Source of the DNA: Pseudomonas cavernicola
GTDB taxonomy: Bacteria; Pseudomonadota; Gammaproteobacteria; Pseudomonadales; Pseudomonadaceae
Reading direction: 5' to 3'
NCBI RefSeq assembly: GCF_003596405.1
Contig: NZ_QYUR01000006.1
Coordinates: 1,116,001-1,180,000, forward strand
Length of the DNA stretch: 64,000 nucleotides
The translations under genes were made by a program, and so were the position numbers. This document shows positions 27,923 through 37,387 of the stretch, in pieces (positions within the stretch are counted from its first letter, which is position 1; each line of letters begins with the position of its first letter). The notes beneath the pieces are model-generated. The model was not told the DNA's origin, ran no database searches, and worked only from the letters and a program-made list of their open reading frames with translations.

Positions 27923-28666
27923 TCAGCCGCCCCCGACCAGCGGCACAAAGCGGACGGGCAACACCTGCCGGGTGGACAGGCTGCCATCGCCGGCCTTCTC
28001 GATCAGCAGCAGGTACTGGGTCATGAACGGCGCGCCGACCGGGATCACCATCCGCCCGCCGGCCTTGAGCTGGGCGATCAGTGGCGGCGGCACATGGCTG
28101 GCGGCGGCGGTGACGAGGATGGCGTCATACGGGCCATGCTCGGGCCAGCCTTGGTAGCCGTCGCCCAGCCGGGCCCGCACTTTCGAATAGCCCAGCCGGC
28201 CCAGGCGTTCCCTGGCCTGCATTGCCAGCGGCTCGATGATTTCCAGCGTGTAGACCGCCTGCGCCAGCTCGGCGAGGATCGCCGCTTGGTAGCCCGAGCC
28301 GGTGCCGATCTCGAGCACCACGTCGCCGGGCCCGACCTGCGCCAGGTCGGTCATCAGGGCGACGATGTAGGGTTGGGAGATGGTCTGGCCGTAGCCGATC
28401 GGCAGCGGCCGGTTTTCGTAGGCGTAGGGTTGCTCATCGGGCGGGACGAACTGGTGGCGCGGCACCCTGACCATGGCGACCATTACCGACGCCGCGAACT
28501 CGGCCCGGCCGGTTTCGGCGCGGGTGACGGACGACATGGCGGCGATTTCCCGCACCATGGCGTCGCGCAACGGCGCGAACTGGTCGTCGGCATGCAGGCC
28601 GGCGGATGCCAGCGCCAGGGCGATGGCAGGCGCCAGGATGCGCATCAGGAGCGTCACCGGTTTCAC
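27923..28666 (-). CDS. exported protein-L-isoaspartate O-methyltransferase-like protein
   Basis: 247 residues of the PCMT family, which methylates isoaspartyl residues for repair. Motif I VVLEIGTGSGYQ, the family region RPLPIGYGQTISQPYIVALM and GDGYQGWPEHGPYDAILVTAA are intact. Unlike the cytoplasmic Pcm, it has a clear signal peptide (VTLLMRILAPAIALALAS to LHA), so it is predicted to be periplasmic, where its cofactor SAM is not normally found. Start is GTG 28666 behind GGAGGAG; ATG 28645 is internal. It forms a two-gene operon with the membrane spermidine-synthase-like protein. Confidence 0.85.
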   Translation of the reverse strand: MKPVTLLMRILAPAIALALASAGLHADDQFAPLRDAMVREIAAMSSVTRAETGRAEFAASVMVAMVRVPRHQFVPPDEQPYAYENRPLPIGYGQTISQPYIVALMTDLAQVGPGDVVLEIGTGSGYQAAILAELAQAVYTLEIIEPLAMQARERLGRLGYSKVRARLGDGYQGWPEHGPYDAILVTAAASHVPPPLIAQLKAGGRMVIPVGAPFMTQYLLLIEKAGDGSLSTRQVLPVRFVPLVGGG

Positions 28667-28798
28667 GATGACTCCTCCGGCTGAGGAACAGTCGAATCGT
28701 ATGACTGGTGGCCAGGCGCAGCAAGTGCCGGAAGCGCCATTTCGCGAATGGCGTAAGGATACTTTCGCAGTCTCTGCGTTCAGCCTACGCTCCGCCGT

Positions 28799-29119
28799 TC
28801 AACCGGCGAGCAACTGGCGGACATCGAGGCGATACCAGTTCACGCCACTAACATCCTGGTCGGCCACCACCTGCCCTCGCAGCTGCAGGTGATTGAGGGT
28901 GGCCAGCGCCTCGCGGGTGGCGAAGGACAGCAGGTCGCTGCCGATTTCCCGGGTGAACAGCGCACCGAACAGATCGACCGCGCGTTTCGGCCCTTCCGCC
29001 AGCGCCGCCCGCACCCGGAATTGCCGCGCGGGTTGCACCCGCCCTACCAAAACTTCATCCGTAGGGTCTGCGAGTTGCCACTTCACGCCCTGAGACAGTC
29101 CGGCAACCTGCGGACTCAT
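28799..29119 (-). pseudogene. C-terminal winged-helix fragment of an MBL-fold hydrolase
   Basis: The 106 residues include FRVRAALAEGPKRAVDLFGALF, ATREALATLNHLQLRGQV and NWYRLDVRQ, resembling the helical C-terminal domain of some metallo-beta-lactamase-fold hydrolases. The metal-binding HxHxDH core is absent, so it is a tail fragment. It starts where prophage-like genes begin, which suggests the gene was cut by that insertion or a later deletion. Family recognition is moderate. Confidence 0.5.
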
Positions 29120-29146
29120 GCCGCTGAGCCCTGAGTCTGTCGGCGA

Positions 29147-29656
29147 TCAGTGCGGCCTGCGCAGAATCAGGCTGCGCCAGACCGATTCGTGGTTTGACGG
29201 GGCGCCGTGGTGGTGGCAGAAGTTGGGTAGGTCGTGTATCGGCACCCAGAGCTCGCCCTGCCACTCCAGCACGCTGACCCGTTTCGAGCCCCAGCCCATC
29301 AGCACCCGGCGTGGGGCTGCGCTGGCTTCATTGCGCATGTCCAACAAAGCGGGAATCACTTCATTGCTGAGCCAGACTCGCAGGCTGCGGTTTTCCGGAT
29401 GCTGGAAGCGGAACAGCGCCTTGTAGGCGCCGGATTCGTTGATGACCTGCACCTGCTCCTTTGTGCCTGAAGCATGCCCCAGCCAGATGGTGCCGAGCTG
29501 GTCTTCGTCCATCCTGCGGCAGATGCGGTCGCTGTGGCGTTCGCTGATCAGGCGACCGAAGTCATCGGCGACGAACCAGGGCTGCTGGTCGATCAACACC
29601 GTGCGCAGTTGGCGGTTGTAGCGTTGAAAAACGATCGGGGTGTATGCGTCATGCAT
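29147..29656 (-). CDS. BRO-N domain phage antirepressor-like protein
   Basis: 169 residues with a Bro-N/antirepressor domain: FQRYNRQLRTVLIDQQPWFVADDFGRL, NESGAYKALFRF and LRVWLSNEVIPALL. Such proteins regulate phage lysis or lysogeny. ATG 29656 follows GGAG at 8 nt; upstream in-frame ATG 29689 is less likely. The C-terminal part (VLEWQGELWVPIHDLPNFCHHHG) is a second phage-type segment. It is the outermost gene of a small prophage control region. Confidence 0.75.
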   Translation of the reverse strand: MHDAYTPIVFQRYNRQLRTVLIDQQPWFVADDFGRLISERHSDRICRRMDEDQLGTIWLGHASGTKEQVQVINESGAYKALFRFQHPENRSLRVWLSNEVIPALLDMRNEASAAPRRVLMGWGSKRVSVLEWQGELWVPIHDLPNFCHHHGAPSNHESVWRSLILRRPH

Positions 29657-29851
29657 GGGTGGAGCTCCAATGTCGAAATGAATACCCATGTGCCCGATAT
29701 AGACAAACATTGGGTGCGCGGGTCAGCACTGCTCACATGCAGTGGGCCGGCAGCGAGCGCTCCTAGCTGCCTCGCGTTGCGACCAGCAGACAGAGCAGTC
29801 GCCGTTGGCGGCACGCGTGGGCTGTAGATAGCTGCTCAGGCTTTTCATGGT

Positions 29852-30067
29852 TCACGCCGTCCACTTCTGTTCCAGCAGCCAGTTGCGGAGCATTGCGCTG
29901 TTAACCATGCGGCGTTTGCCAAGCTTCACCGTCGGGATCACGCACTTCATTGCCCAGGCACGGGCTACGCCGTAGGGAATGCCGTTACGGTCAGCCCAGC
30001 TCTCTATGGTTTCTACGTCCTGTTGTGGCCCCACCAGCTTGGAGGGCTCTAGCTCTTCCAGTTCCAT
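29852..30067 (-). CDS. Cox/excisionase-like DNA-binding protein
   Basis: 71 residues with a winged-helix-like pattern (ESWADRNGIPYGVARAWAMK, then VKLGKRRMVNSAML) typical of phage Cox/AlpA-type regulators that switch off integration or activate excision. Divergent from the repressor-like gene at 30195 across an AT-rich region with two matching operators. ATG 30067 has a weak GGAA site. No integrase is adjacent. Confidence 0.65.
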   Translation of the reverse strand: MELEELEPSKLVGPQQDVETIESWADRNGIPYGVARAWAMKCVIPTVKLGKRRMVNSAMLRNWLLEQKWTA

Positions 30068-30108
30068 GCTCGTTCCGTCACTATTCGTGTCATTTACAGA
30101 ATTCGCAC

Positions 30109-30125
30109 TGATAAATAATTTATCA
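30109..30125. promoter_or_regulatory. palindromic operator 1 of the phage switch
   Basis: TGATAAATAATTTATCA, a 17-bp near-perfect palindrome 42 bp upstream of the Cox-like start, repeated in inverted orientation at 30159. Confidence 0.65.
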
Positions 30126-30158
30126 ATGGACGCATCTTATCTTTGATTAACTATTCAT

Positions 30159-30175
30159 CAATAAATTATTTATCA
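30159..30175. promoter_or_regulatory. palindromic operator 2 of the phage switch
   Basis: CAATAAATTATTTATCA matches operator 1 on the other strand except at the outermost bases, and lies 20 bp upstream of the repressor-like gene. Confidence 0.65.
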
Positions 30176-30194
30176 TTTTTAAGAGCTTTTTGGA

Positions 30195-30464
30195 ATGATT
30201 GAAGAAAGGCTTAGAACCTTGGTTCGCCACATCGGGGCAACCACTCTGGCCGAAGCTACGGAGATCAAGGAGCGCCAGCGGTGGCAGACCGTGGCCACCA
30301 ATCGGAAGGTGAAAGCTCGAATCGAGGACATGGAAGAGCTGCTGAAAGCTTTCCCCCAGTACGAGCTATGGCTTTGGAAAGGCGAAACAGACCCAAATAG
30401 AGGTCAAATTTCCCCGGACTATGAAGCGGCTGGTTCAAACTTGACCGAACAAAACGCGGGATAG
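30195..30464 (+). CDS. prophage repressor-like DNA-binding protein
   Basis: 89 residues: MIEERLRTLVRHIGATTLAE, WQTVATNRKVKARIEDMEEL, then FPQYELWLWKGETDP. The pattern matches small helix-turn-helix regulators found in Pseudomonas prophages, ending with a conserved GQISPDYE-type tail. It faces the Cox-like gene, the classic layout of a lysogeny switch. The ribosome site is poor (AGCTTTTTGGA), as is common for repressors. Confidence 0.65.
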   Translation: MIEERLRTLVRHIGATTLAEATEIKERQRWQTVATNRKVKARIEDMEELLKAFPQYELWLWKGETDPNRGQISPDYEAAGSNLTEQNAG

Positions 30465-30539
30465 CGATCACAACGGAAGTGGCTAGGCGCTGGTTTGCCC
30501 GAGCACAGGAAGTCAAGAAGGGTTAGCAAGGAGCACTGA

Positions 30540-30953
30540 ATGAAAGCGGACTGGGATGACGCCCCGCACTACCTAAAGGCATCGAGAGGGGCTGGCAATA
30601 TCGGCAAATGGCTAATCGCTGGCCTCATCGGAACCTGCATCACTGGAGGCCTGCTTCACCTGGCAGGCGTCCAAATCCCCTTCCTGCAAGACTCCACTCC
30701 GGTGGCACAGATCGAGCAGCCGCAAGAGGGCTACTCTTCCCTCCCCTCTTTCGAAGAACCGGACCCAACACAGCCGACCGCTGAAGAAATGTTCTGGTCC
30801 AGCGTCAAACAGCAAGATGCAGAGCGGAAAGCCCGGATCAAACAAATCGACTACAACGACCAGAACTACACACCGCGAACCGATCAGGCTTTGCGACACG
30901 CAGCGCGGCACTCCTACCGACCACTCGACATAGACACCTTCCAGTCGACCTGA
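30540..30953 (+). CDS. hypothetical single-pass membrane protein (prophage-associated)
   Basis: 137 residues with one membrane segment (about residues 22-42, WLIAGLIGTCITGGLLHLAG), a Pro/Glu-rich linker and a charged tail. ATG 30540 has AAGGAG at proper distance. Proteins of this kind occur beside prophage regulators in Pseudomonas; function unknown. Confidence 0.6.
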   Translation: MKADWDDAPHYLKASRGAGNIGKWLIAGLIGTCITGGLLHLAGVQIPFLQDSTPVAQIEQPQEGYSSLPSFEEPDPTQPTAEEMFWSSVKQQDAERKARIKQIDYNDQNYTPRTDQALRHAARHSYRPLDIDTFQST

Positions 30954-31096
30954 CCCGCATCGCCCATAAACGGTGCACCAATGTACCTATACCGTTCTCA
31001 CCGCCCCCATATCGCCCCAAATGTGCGCAGCAAATCCTTCGTAAAAAAGCACCTGAGAGAGCCGGCAAGCCCAGCCGCATAAGGCTCTTGGCTGTT

Positions 31097-31111
31097 TGGC
31101 ACGGATGCTGC
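31097..31111 (+). promoter_or_regulatory. sigma-54 promoter upstream of urtA
   Basis: TGGCAC-N5-CTGC keeps the diagnostic GG at -24 and GC at -12 with exact spacing, 78 bp before the urtA ATG. A TGCACCA half-site resembling the NtrC box lies at 30974-30980. This fits nitrogen control of urea uptake. Confidence 0.7.
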
Positions 31112-31188
31112 CATTGCATTCAGCGCTGCACCGACGACTTCGTCGCCCTACCCCAGTGTTGTGCATGGACCGCCAAGGAGCTGCCCAC

Positions 31189-32457
31189 ATGAAACGCCGC
31201 CCGTTCCTGAAAGCCACCCTCGCCGCCAGTACCCTGATGCTCAGCGGCCTGTTCCCGTTCAGCCTGCAGGCCGCCGAAACCATCAAGGTCGGCATCCTCC
31301 ATTCGCTGTCCGGCACCATGGCGATCTCGGAAACCTCGCTGAAAGACATGGCTCTGATGACCATCGACGAAATCAACGCCAAGGGTGGCGTGCTCGGCAA
31401 GAAGCTCGAGCCGGTAGTGGTCGACCCGGCTTCCAATTGGCCACTGTTCGCCGAGAAAGGCCGCCAACTGCTGACCCAGGACAAGGTCGATGTGGTCTTC
31501 GGCTGCTGGACTTCGGTGTCGCGCAAGTCCGTACTGCCGGTGTTCGAGGAGCTCAACGGCCTGCTGTTCTACCCGGTGCAGTATGAAGGCGAGGAAATGT
31601 CGCCGAACGTGTTCTACACCGGCGCCGCGCCGAACCAACAGGCCATTCCGGCCGTGGAATACCTGATGAGCGAAGACGGCGGCGCCGCCAAGCGCTACTT
31701 CCTGCTCGGCACCGACTATGTCTACCCGCGCACCACCAACAAGATCCTCCGCGCCTTCCTGCACAGCAAAGGCGTGGCGGACAAGGACATCGAAGAGGTC
31801 TACACCCCGTTCGGGCATAGCGACTATCAAACCATCGTCGCCAACATCAAGAAGTTCGCCGCCGGCGGCAAGACCGCGGTGATCTCCACCGTCAACGGTG
31901 ACTCCAACGTGCCGTTCTACAAGGAGCTAGGCAACCAGGGCATCGAAGCCACTGAAGTGCCGGTGGTGGCTTTCTCCGTGGGTGAAGAAGAACTGCGCGG
32001 CATCGATACCAAGCCGCTGGTTGGCCAGCTGGCGGCGTGGAACTACTTCGAATCGCTGGATAACCCAGCGAACACGAAGTTCGTGGACAACTGGAAGGCT
32101 TATGCCAAAGCGAAAAACCTGCCGAACTACCAAAGTGCCGTGACCAACGACCCGATGGAAGCCACCTATGTGGGCATCAATATGTGGGCTCAAGCGGTCA
32201 CCAAAGCCGGTACCACCGATGTCGACAAGGTCCGTGAAGCAATGGCCGGGCAGACCTTCACCGCGCCGGACGGCTACACCCTGACCATGGACAAGATCAA
32301 CCACCACCTGCACAAGCCGGTGATGATCGGCGAAGTCCAGGAAGACGGTCAGTTCAATGTGGTCTGGCAGACCGAAGGCCCGGTCCGCGCCCAGCCGTGG
32401 AGCCCGTACATCCCCGGCAACGACAAGAAGCCGGAATACGCGGTGAAGTCGAACTAA
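31189..32457 (+). CDS. urtA: urea ABC transporter substrate-binding protein
   Basis: 422-residue periplasmic receptor that captures urea for the UrtBCDE permease. The signal has a twin-arginine look (KRRPFLKA) before the hydrophobic core and a cut near LQAAET. The mature part begins IKVGILHSLSGTMAISE, typical of UrtA/AmiC-type leucine-binding-fold receptors, and contains VDPASNWPLFAEKG and NGLLFYPVQYEGEE. ATG 31189 follows AAGGAG at 8 nt. First gene of the urt operon behind a sigma-54 promoter; a repeat-rich 370-bp gap separates it from urtB, which often allows higher receptor mRNA levels. Confidence 0.95.
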   Translation: MKRRPFLKATLAASTLMLSGLFPFSLQAAETIKVGILHSLSGTMAISETSLKDMALMTIDEINAKGGVLGKKLEPVVVDPASNWPLFAEKGRQLLTQDKVDVVFGCWTSVSRKSVLPVFEELNGLLFYPVQYEGEEMSPNVFYTGAAPNQQAIPAVEYLMSEDGGAAKRYFLLGTDYVYPRTTNKILRAFLHSKGVADKDIEEVYTPFGHSDYQTIVANIKKFAAGGKTAVISTVNGDSNVPFYKELGNQGIEATEVPVVAFSVGEEELRGIDTKPLVGQLAAWNYFESLDNPANTKFVDNWKAYAKAKNLPNYQSAVTNDPMEATYVGINMWAQAVTKAGTTDVDKVREAMAGQTFTAPDGYTLTMDKINHHLHKPVMIGEVQEDGQFNVVWQTEGPVRAQPWSPYIPGNDKKPEYAVKSN

Positions 32458-32467
32458 AAGGACGAAT

Positions 32468-32550
32468 CGTAGGCTGGGTAGAGTCGCGCAGCGCCGAAAC
32501 CCAGCATGGCAGTCGAGCGCTGGGTTTCGCTGCGCTCTACCCAGCCTACG
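32468..32550. repeat. long palindrome behind urtA
   Basis: CGTAGGCTGGGTAGAG...CTCTACCCAGCCTACG with further inner pairing (CGAAACCCAGC / GCTGGGTTTCG); can form a long hairpin directly after the urtA stop. Confidence 0.85.
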
Positions 32551-32556
32551 TCTGTA

Positions 32557-32651
32557 CTCCCCTCTCCTGTTTACGGGAGAGGGGCCGGGGGAGAGGATTG
32601 CGGATGCACATACCCTCTCCCTAACCCTCTTCCATAAATGGGAGAGGGGAC
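32557..32651. repeat. CTCTCCC repeat, copy A
   Basis: 95 bp with two internal hairpins (CTCTCC...GGGAGAGG type). Copy B follows at 32706. Confidence 0.85.
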
Positions 32652-32705
32652 TGATTCGGCGTACCGGTTGAGCACCGCACTCACCCCAAACTCGAACCTG
32701 CTTGT

Positions 32706-32800
32706 CTCCCCTCTCCCGTTCACGGGAGAGGGGCCGGGGGAGAGGGTTGCGAATGCATATCCCCTCTCCCTAACCCTCTCCCATAAATGGGAGAGGGGAC
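32706..32800. repeat. CTCTCCC repeat, copy B
   Basis: 95 bp, same orientation as copy A and differing at only about eight positions; ends 27 bp before urtB. Confidence 0.85.
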
Positions 32801-32827
32801 TGCCGGTGCACTACGAAGGACCTTGTA

Positions 32828-34399
32828 ATGCCCACTGCCCTGTATCGAATACTCCTGGCGCTAGCCCTGCTGCTCCCGCTGGCCGCGCACGCCGGTGACG
32901 CTGCGGACTTCGTCGCCGCCAACCCGACCAAGCAGGCCGAACTGCTGGAAGGCTGGGCCGCGCGGCCCGATCCCGCACGCCTGCCGCTGCTCGAAGCCCT
33001 GCAACAGGGGCGCGTCGGCAATGACAGCAACAAGATCCCCTTTATCGAAAACGCCGGCACCTGGCAGGCCGCCGAAGGCGATGCCCAGCCCGCACAAACG
33101 CCGCGCAAGCTGCGCCTGAATAACCGTCTGCGTGGCCTGCTGACCACCGCCCAGGCCAGCCACCAGTTGCTAGTCGCCGAGCCGGCCGCGCGCCTGGCCG
33201 CCGCCCAGCAGCTGCAGAAGAGCGCCAAACCGGCGCAACTCGAACTGCTCAATGCGCGCGTCGCCAGCGAAAGCGACGATACGGTGCGCGCCGCTCTGGC
33301 CCTGGCGTTGGCCAACCTGCAGTTGATCGACCCGGACCCGGCGATCCGCCTGGCCGCCGTGCGCCTGCTCGGCGACACCGGCGAGCCGCTGGCTCGTACC
33401 CGTCTGGAGGCCCTGCTCGCCGCAGACGCGGAAAGCGATACCGGCGTGCGCACCGCCGCAGAGACCAGCCTGGCCCAGGTCAAGCGCCGGCTAATGGTCG
33501 GTGAACTGCTTGGCCAGGCCTTCAGTGGCCTGTCGCTTGGCTCCATTCTGCTGCTCGCCGCCCTTGGTCTGGCCATCACCTTCGGCCTGCTCGGGGTGAT
33601 CAACATGGCCCACGGCGAGATGCTGATGCTCGGCGCCTACACCACCTACATGGTGCAGATCCTCTTTCAGCGCTTCGCCCCCGAAGCCCTCGCGTTCTAC
33701 CCGCTGGTGGCGCTGCCGGCGGCCTTTTTCGTCACCGCCGCCATCGGCATGGCCCTGGAACGCACTGTAATCCGCTTCCTCTACGGCCGCCCGCTGGAAA
33801 CGCTGCTGGCCACCTGGGGCATCAGCCTGATCCTGATCCAACTGGTGCGGGTGCTGTTCGGCGCGCAGAACGTCGAGGTGGCCAACCCGGCCTGGCTGTC
33901 CGGCGGCATCCAGGTATTGCCCAACCTGGTATTGCCCTACAGCCGCATGGTGATCATCGGCTTCGCGCTGTTTGTCGTGGCCTTGACTTGGTTGCTGCTG
34001 AACAAGACCCGCCTCGGCCTGAACGTGCGCGCCGTCACGCAGAACCGCAACATGGCGGCCTGCTGCGGCGTGCCGACCGGGCGGGTGGACATGCTCGCCT
34101 TCGGCCTCGGCTCCGGCATCGCCGGCCTCGGCGGCGTGGCCTTGAGCCAAATCGGCAACGTCGGCCCGGATCTCGGCCAGAGCTACATCATCGACTCCTT
34201 CCTGGTGGTGGTGCTTGGCGGCGTCGGTCAGTTGGCCGGCAGCGTGATGGCGGCCTTCGGCCTCGGCATCGCCAACAAGATTCTCGAACCGCAGATCGGC
34301 GCCGTGCTAGGCAAGATCCTCATCCTCGCGCTGATCATTCTCTTCATCCAAAAACGCCCGCAGGGTCTCTTCGCATTGAAAGGACGGGTGATTGAATGA
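32828..34399 (+). CDS. urtB: urea ABC transporter permease UrtB
   Basis: 523 residues. A signal-like N-terminus and an alpha-helical extramembrane region (about residues 25-220, HEAT-like) precede a LivH-type permease with about eight membrane segments (NMAHGEMLMLGAYTTY and GVPTGRVDMLAFGLGSGIAG). The long N-terminal domain is usual for UrtB. ATG 32828 lies behind GAAGGA. The stop overlaps urtC (ATGA), so the two permeases are translationally coupled. Confidence 0.95.
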   Translation: MPTALYRILLALALLLPLAAHAGDAADFVAANPTKQAELLEGWAARPDPARLPLLEALQQGRVGNDSNKIPFIENAGTWQAAEGDAQPAQTPRKLRLNNRLRGLLTTAQASHQLLVAEPAARLAAAQQLQKSAKPAQLELLNARVASESDDTVRAALALALANLQLIDPDPAIRLAAVRLLGDTGEPLARTRLEALLAADAESDTGVRTAAETSLAQVKRRLMVGELLGQAFSGLSLGSILLLAALGLAITFGLLGVINMAHGEMLMLGAYTTYMVQILFQRFAPEALAFYPLVALPAAFFVTAAIGMALERTVIRFLYGRPLETLLATWGISLILIQLVRVLFGAQNVEVANPAWLSGGIQVLPNLVLPYSRMVIIGFALFVVALTWLLLNKTRLGLNVRAVTQNRNMAACCGVPTGRVDMLAFGLGSGIAGLGGVALSQIGNVGPDLGQSYIIDSFLVVVLGGVGQLAGSVMAAFGLGIANKILEPQIGAVLGKILILALIILFIQKRPQGLFALKGRVIE

Positions 34400-35483
34400 C
34401 TATGCCCCTTAACCAAACCCTGCTGGCTCGCGCCAGCGCCAAGCTCGGCCCGCAGTTGTCGGTTGGCATCGGCTTGCTTGTGCTCACCGTGCTGATCGCC
34501 CTGCCGCTGCTGCACCTGCTGCCGGCAGATAGCGCCCTGCAGGTGTCGGCCTATACCCTGACCCTGGTCGGCAAGATTCTCTGCTACGCCATCGTCGCCT
34601 TGGCGCTGGACCTGGTGTGGGGTTATGCCGGGTTGCTGTCGCTCGGCCACGGGCTGTTCTTCGCCCTCGGCGGCTACGCCATGGGTATGTACCTGATGCG
34701 CGAAAGCGCCGGTGACGGACTGCCGGCGTTCATGACCTTCCTCTCGTGGACAGAGCTGCCCTGGTATTGGAGCGGCACCGACAACTTCCTCTGGGCCCTA
34801 TGCCTGGTGGTGTTGGCGCCAGGTTTGCTGGCTCTGGCGTTCGGCTTTTTCGCCTTCCGCTCGCGGATCAAGGGCGTGTACTTCTCGATCATGACCCAGG
34901 CGCTGACCTTCGCCGGCATGCTGCTGTTCTTTCGCAACGAAACCGGTTTCGGCGGCAACAACGGCTTCACCAACTTCCGCAGCATTCTCGGCTTCGACAT
35001 CACCGCGCCCGGCACCCGCGCAACACTGTTCCTCGCGACCGTGCTGCTGCTGACCGGCAGCCTATACCTCGGCTGGCGCCTGGCCCGCAGCAAGTTCGGC
35101 CGGGTGCTCACCGCCCTGCGCGATGCGGAGAACCGCCTGATGTTCTGCGGCTACGATCCGCGCGGCTACAAGCTGTTCATCTGGGTGTTGAGCGCCGTTT
35201 TATGCGGCCTGGCCGGGGCGCTCTATGTGCCGCTGGTGGGCATCATCAACCCCAGCGAGATGTCGCCGACCAACTCCATCGAGGCCGCGGTGTGGGTCGC
35301 CCTCGGCGGACGTGGCAGCCTGATCGGCCCGCTGCTCGGTGCCGGTCTGGTCAACGGCATGAAGAGCTGGTTCACCGTGGCCTTCCCCGAGTACTGGCTG
35401 TTCTTCCTCGGAGCCCTGTTCATCCTCGTCACCCTTTACCTGCCGAAGGGCGTGATTGGCCTGCTTAAAAAGGGGGACAAGCA

Positions 35484-35487
<4 letters not shown>
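34396..35487 (+). CDS. urtC: urea ABC transporter permease UrtC
   Basis: 363-residue LivM-type permease with about nine membrane segments. Family stretches seen include DLVWGYAGLLSLGHGLFFALGG (split over TM2-3) and LFIWVLSAVLCGLAGALY. Starts by 4-bp overlap with urtB and ends by 4-bp overlap with urtD. Forms the membrane channel with UrtB. Confidence 0.95.
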
Positions 35488-36344
<857 letters not shown>

Positions 36345-36347
36345 ACT

Positions 36348-36485
36348 TTTTCCCTCTCCCTAACCCTCTCCCATAAATGGGAGAGGGGACTGGAACGGAG
36401 TGTCGGCTGAACACTGCGCTCGCCCCGAACTCCACGCCGCTTGTCTCCCCTCCCCCTTCGGGAGAGGGGCCGGGGGAGAGGGTAA
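36348..36485. repeat. CTCTCCC repeat, rearranged copy C
   Basis: Contains the same two modules as copies A/B and the 54-bp spacer that lies between them (CACTGCGCTCGCCCC... against CACCGCACTCACCCC...), in permuted order. Confidence 0.8.
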
Positions 36486-36495
36486 CGCCAGGGCG

Positions 36496-36561
36496 GTAGG
36501 GTGGGCTTCAGCCCACCGCAGCAACCACACAATACTCACGGTGGGCTGAAGCCCACCCTAC
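36496..36561. repeat. GTAGGGTGGG palindrome
   Basis: A perfect 23-bp inverted repeat (36496-36518 and 36539-36561) with a 20-nt loop, 15 bp before urtE. Confidence 0.9.
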
Positions 36562-36576
36562 GTCAGGGATGCCGAC

Positions 36577-37275
36577 ATGCTCCAAGTCGACAAGCTTCAC
36601 CAGTTCTACGGCGGCAGCCACATCCTGCGTGGCCTGTCGTTCGACGCGAAAATCGGCGAAGTCACCTGCCTGCTCGGGCGCAACGGCGTGGGTAAGACCA
36701 CCCTGTTGAGATGCCTGATGGGCCTGATCCCGGCCAAAGAAGGCGCTGTGACCTGGGAAGGCAAAGCCATCACCGCGTTCAAACCGCACCAGCGCGTGCA
36801 CGCCGGCATCGCCTACGTACCGCAAGGCCGGGAGATTTTCGGCCGTTTGACCGTGGAGGAGAACCTGCTGATGGGGCTCTCACGCTTCCCCGGCTCGCAA
36901 GCCAAGGAGGTGCCGGCCTTTATCTACGAGCTGTTCCCGGTGCTCAAGGAGATGCAACTGCGCCGCGGTGGCGACCTCTCCGGCGGCCAGCAGCAACAGC
37001 TGGCCATCGGCCGCGCCCTGGCGAGCCAGCCGCGCCTGCTGATCCTCGACGAGCCCACCGAAGGCATCCAGCCCTCGGTGATCAAAGAGATCGGCGCGGT
37101 GATTCGCAAACTAGCGGAAAGAGGCGACATGGCGATCCTGCTGGTCGAGCAGTTCTACGACTTCGCCGCCGAGCTGGCCGACCAATACCTGGTGATGTCG
37201 CGTGGCGAGATCATCCAGCAAGGCCGCGGCGAAAGCATGGAAACCGACGGTGTGCGCGGACTGGTGGCGATTTGA
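36577..37275 (+). CDS. urtE: urea ABC transporter ATP-binding protein UrtE
   Basis: 232-residue LivF-like ATPase with Walker A GRNGVGKTT, signature LSGGQQQQ, Walker B LLILDEP and the EGIQPS segment typical of UrtE. ATG 36577 follows AGGGA. Separated from urtD by two repeat elements, then by another repeat from ureD, so it may be read through or have internal processing sites. Confidence 0.95.
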   Translation: MLQVDKLHQFYGGSHILRGLSFDAKIGEVTCLLGRNGVGKTTLLRCLMGLIPAKEGAVTWEGKAITAFKPHQRVHAGIAYVPQGREIFGRLTVEENLLMGLSRFPGSQAKEVPAFIYELFPVLKEMQLRRGGDLSGGQQQQLAIGRALASQPRLLILDEPTEGIQPSVIKEIGAVIRKLAERGDMAILLVEQFYDFAAELADQYLVMSRGEIIQQGRGESMETDGVRGLVAI

Positions 37276-37286
37276 GCGGCCGACTT

Positions 37287-37376
37287 GTAGGGTGGGTTAG
37301 GCCGCAGGCCGTAACCCACCGGATGCCCCCTGACGCCTACGGTGGGTTACGCCGCTTCGCAGCCAACCCACCCTAC
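37287..37376. repeat. GTAGGGTGGGTT palindrome between urtE and ureD
   Basis: Outer arms GTAGGGTGGGTT / AACCCACCCTAC and an inner GGTGGGTTA pair; fills the whole intergenic gap. Confidence 0.85.
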
Positions 37377-37387
37377 GAAAAAAAGCC

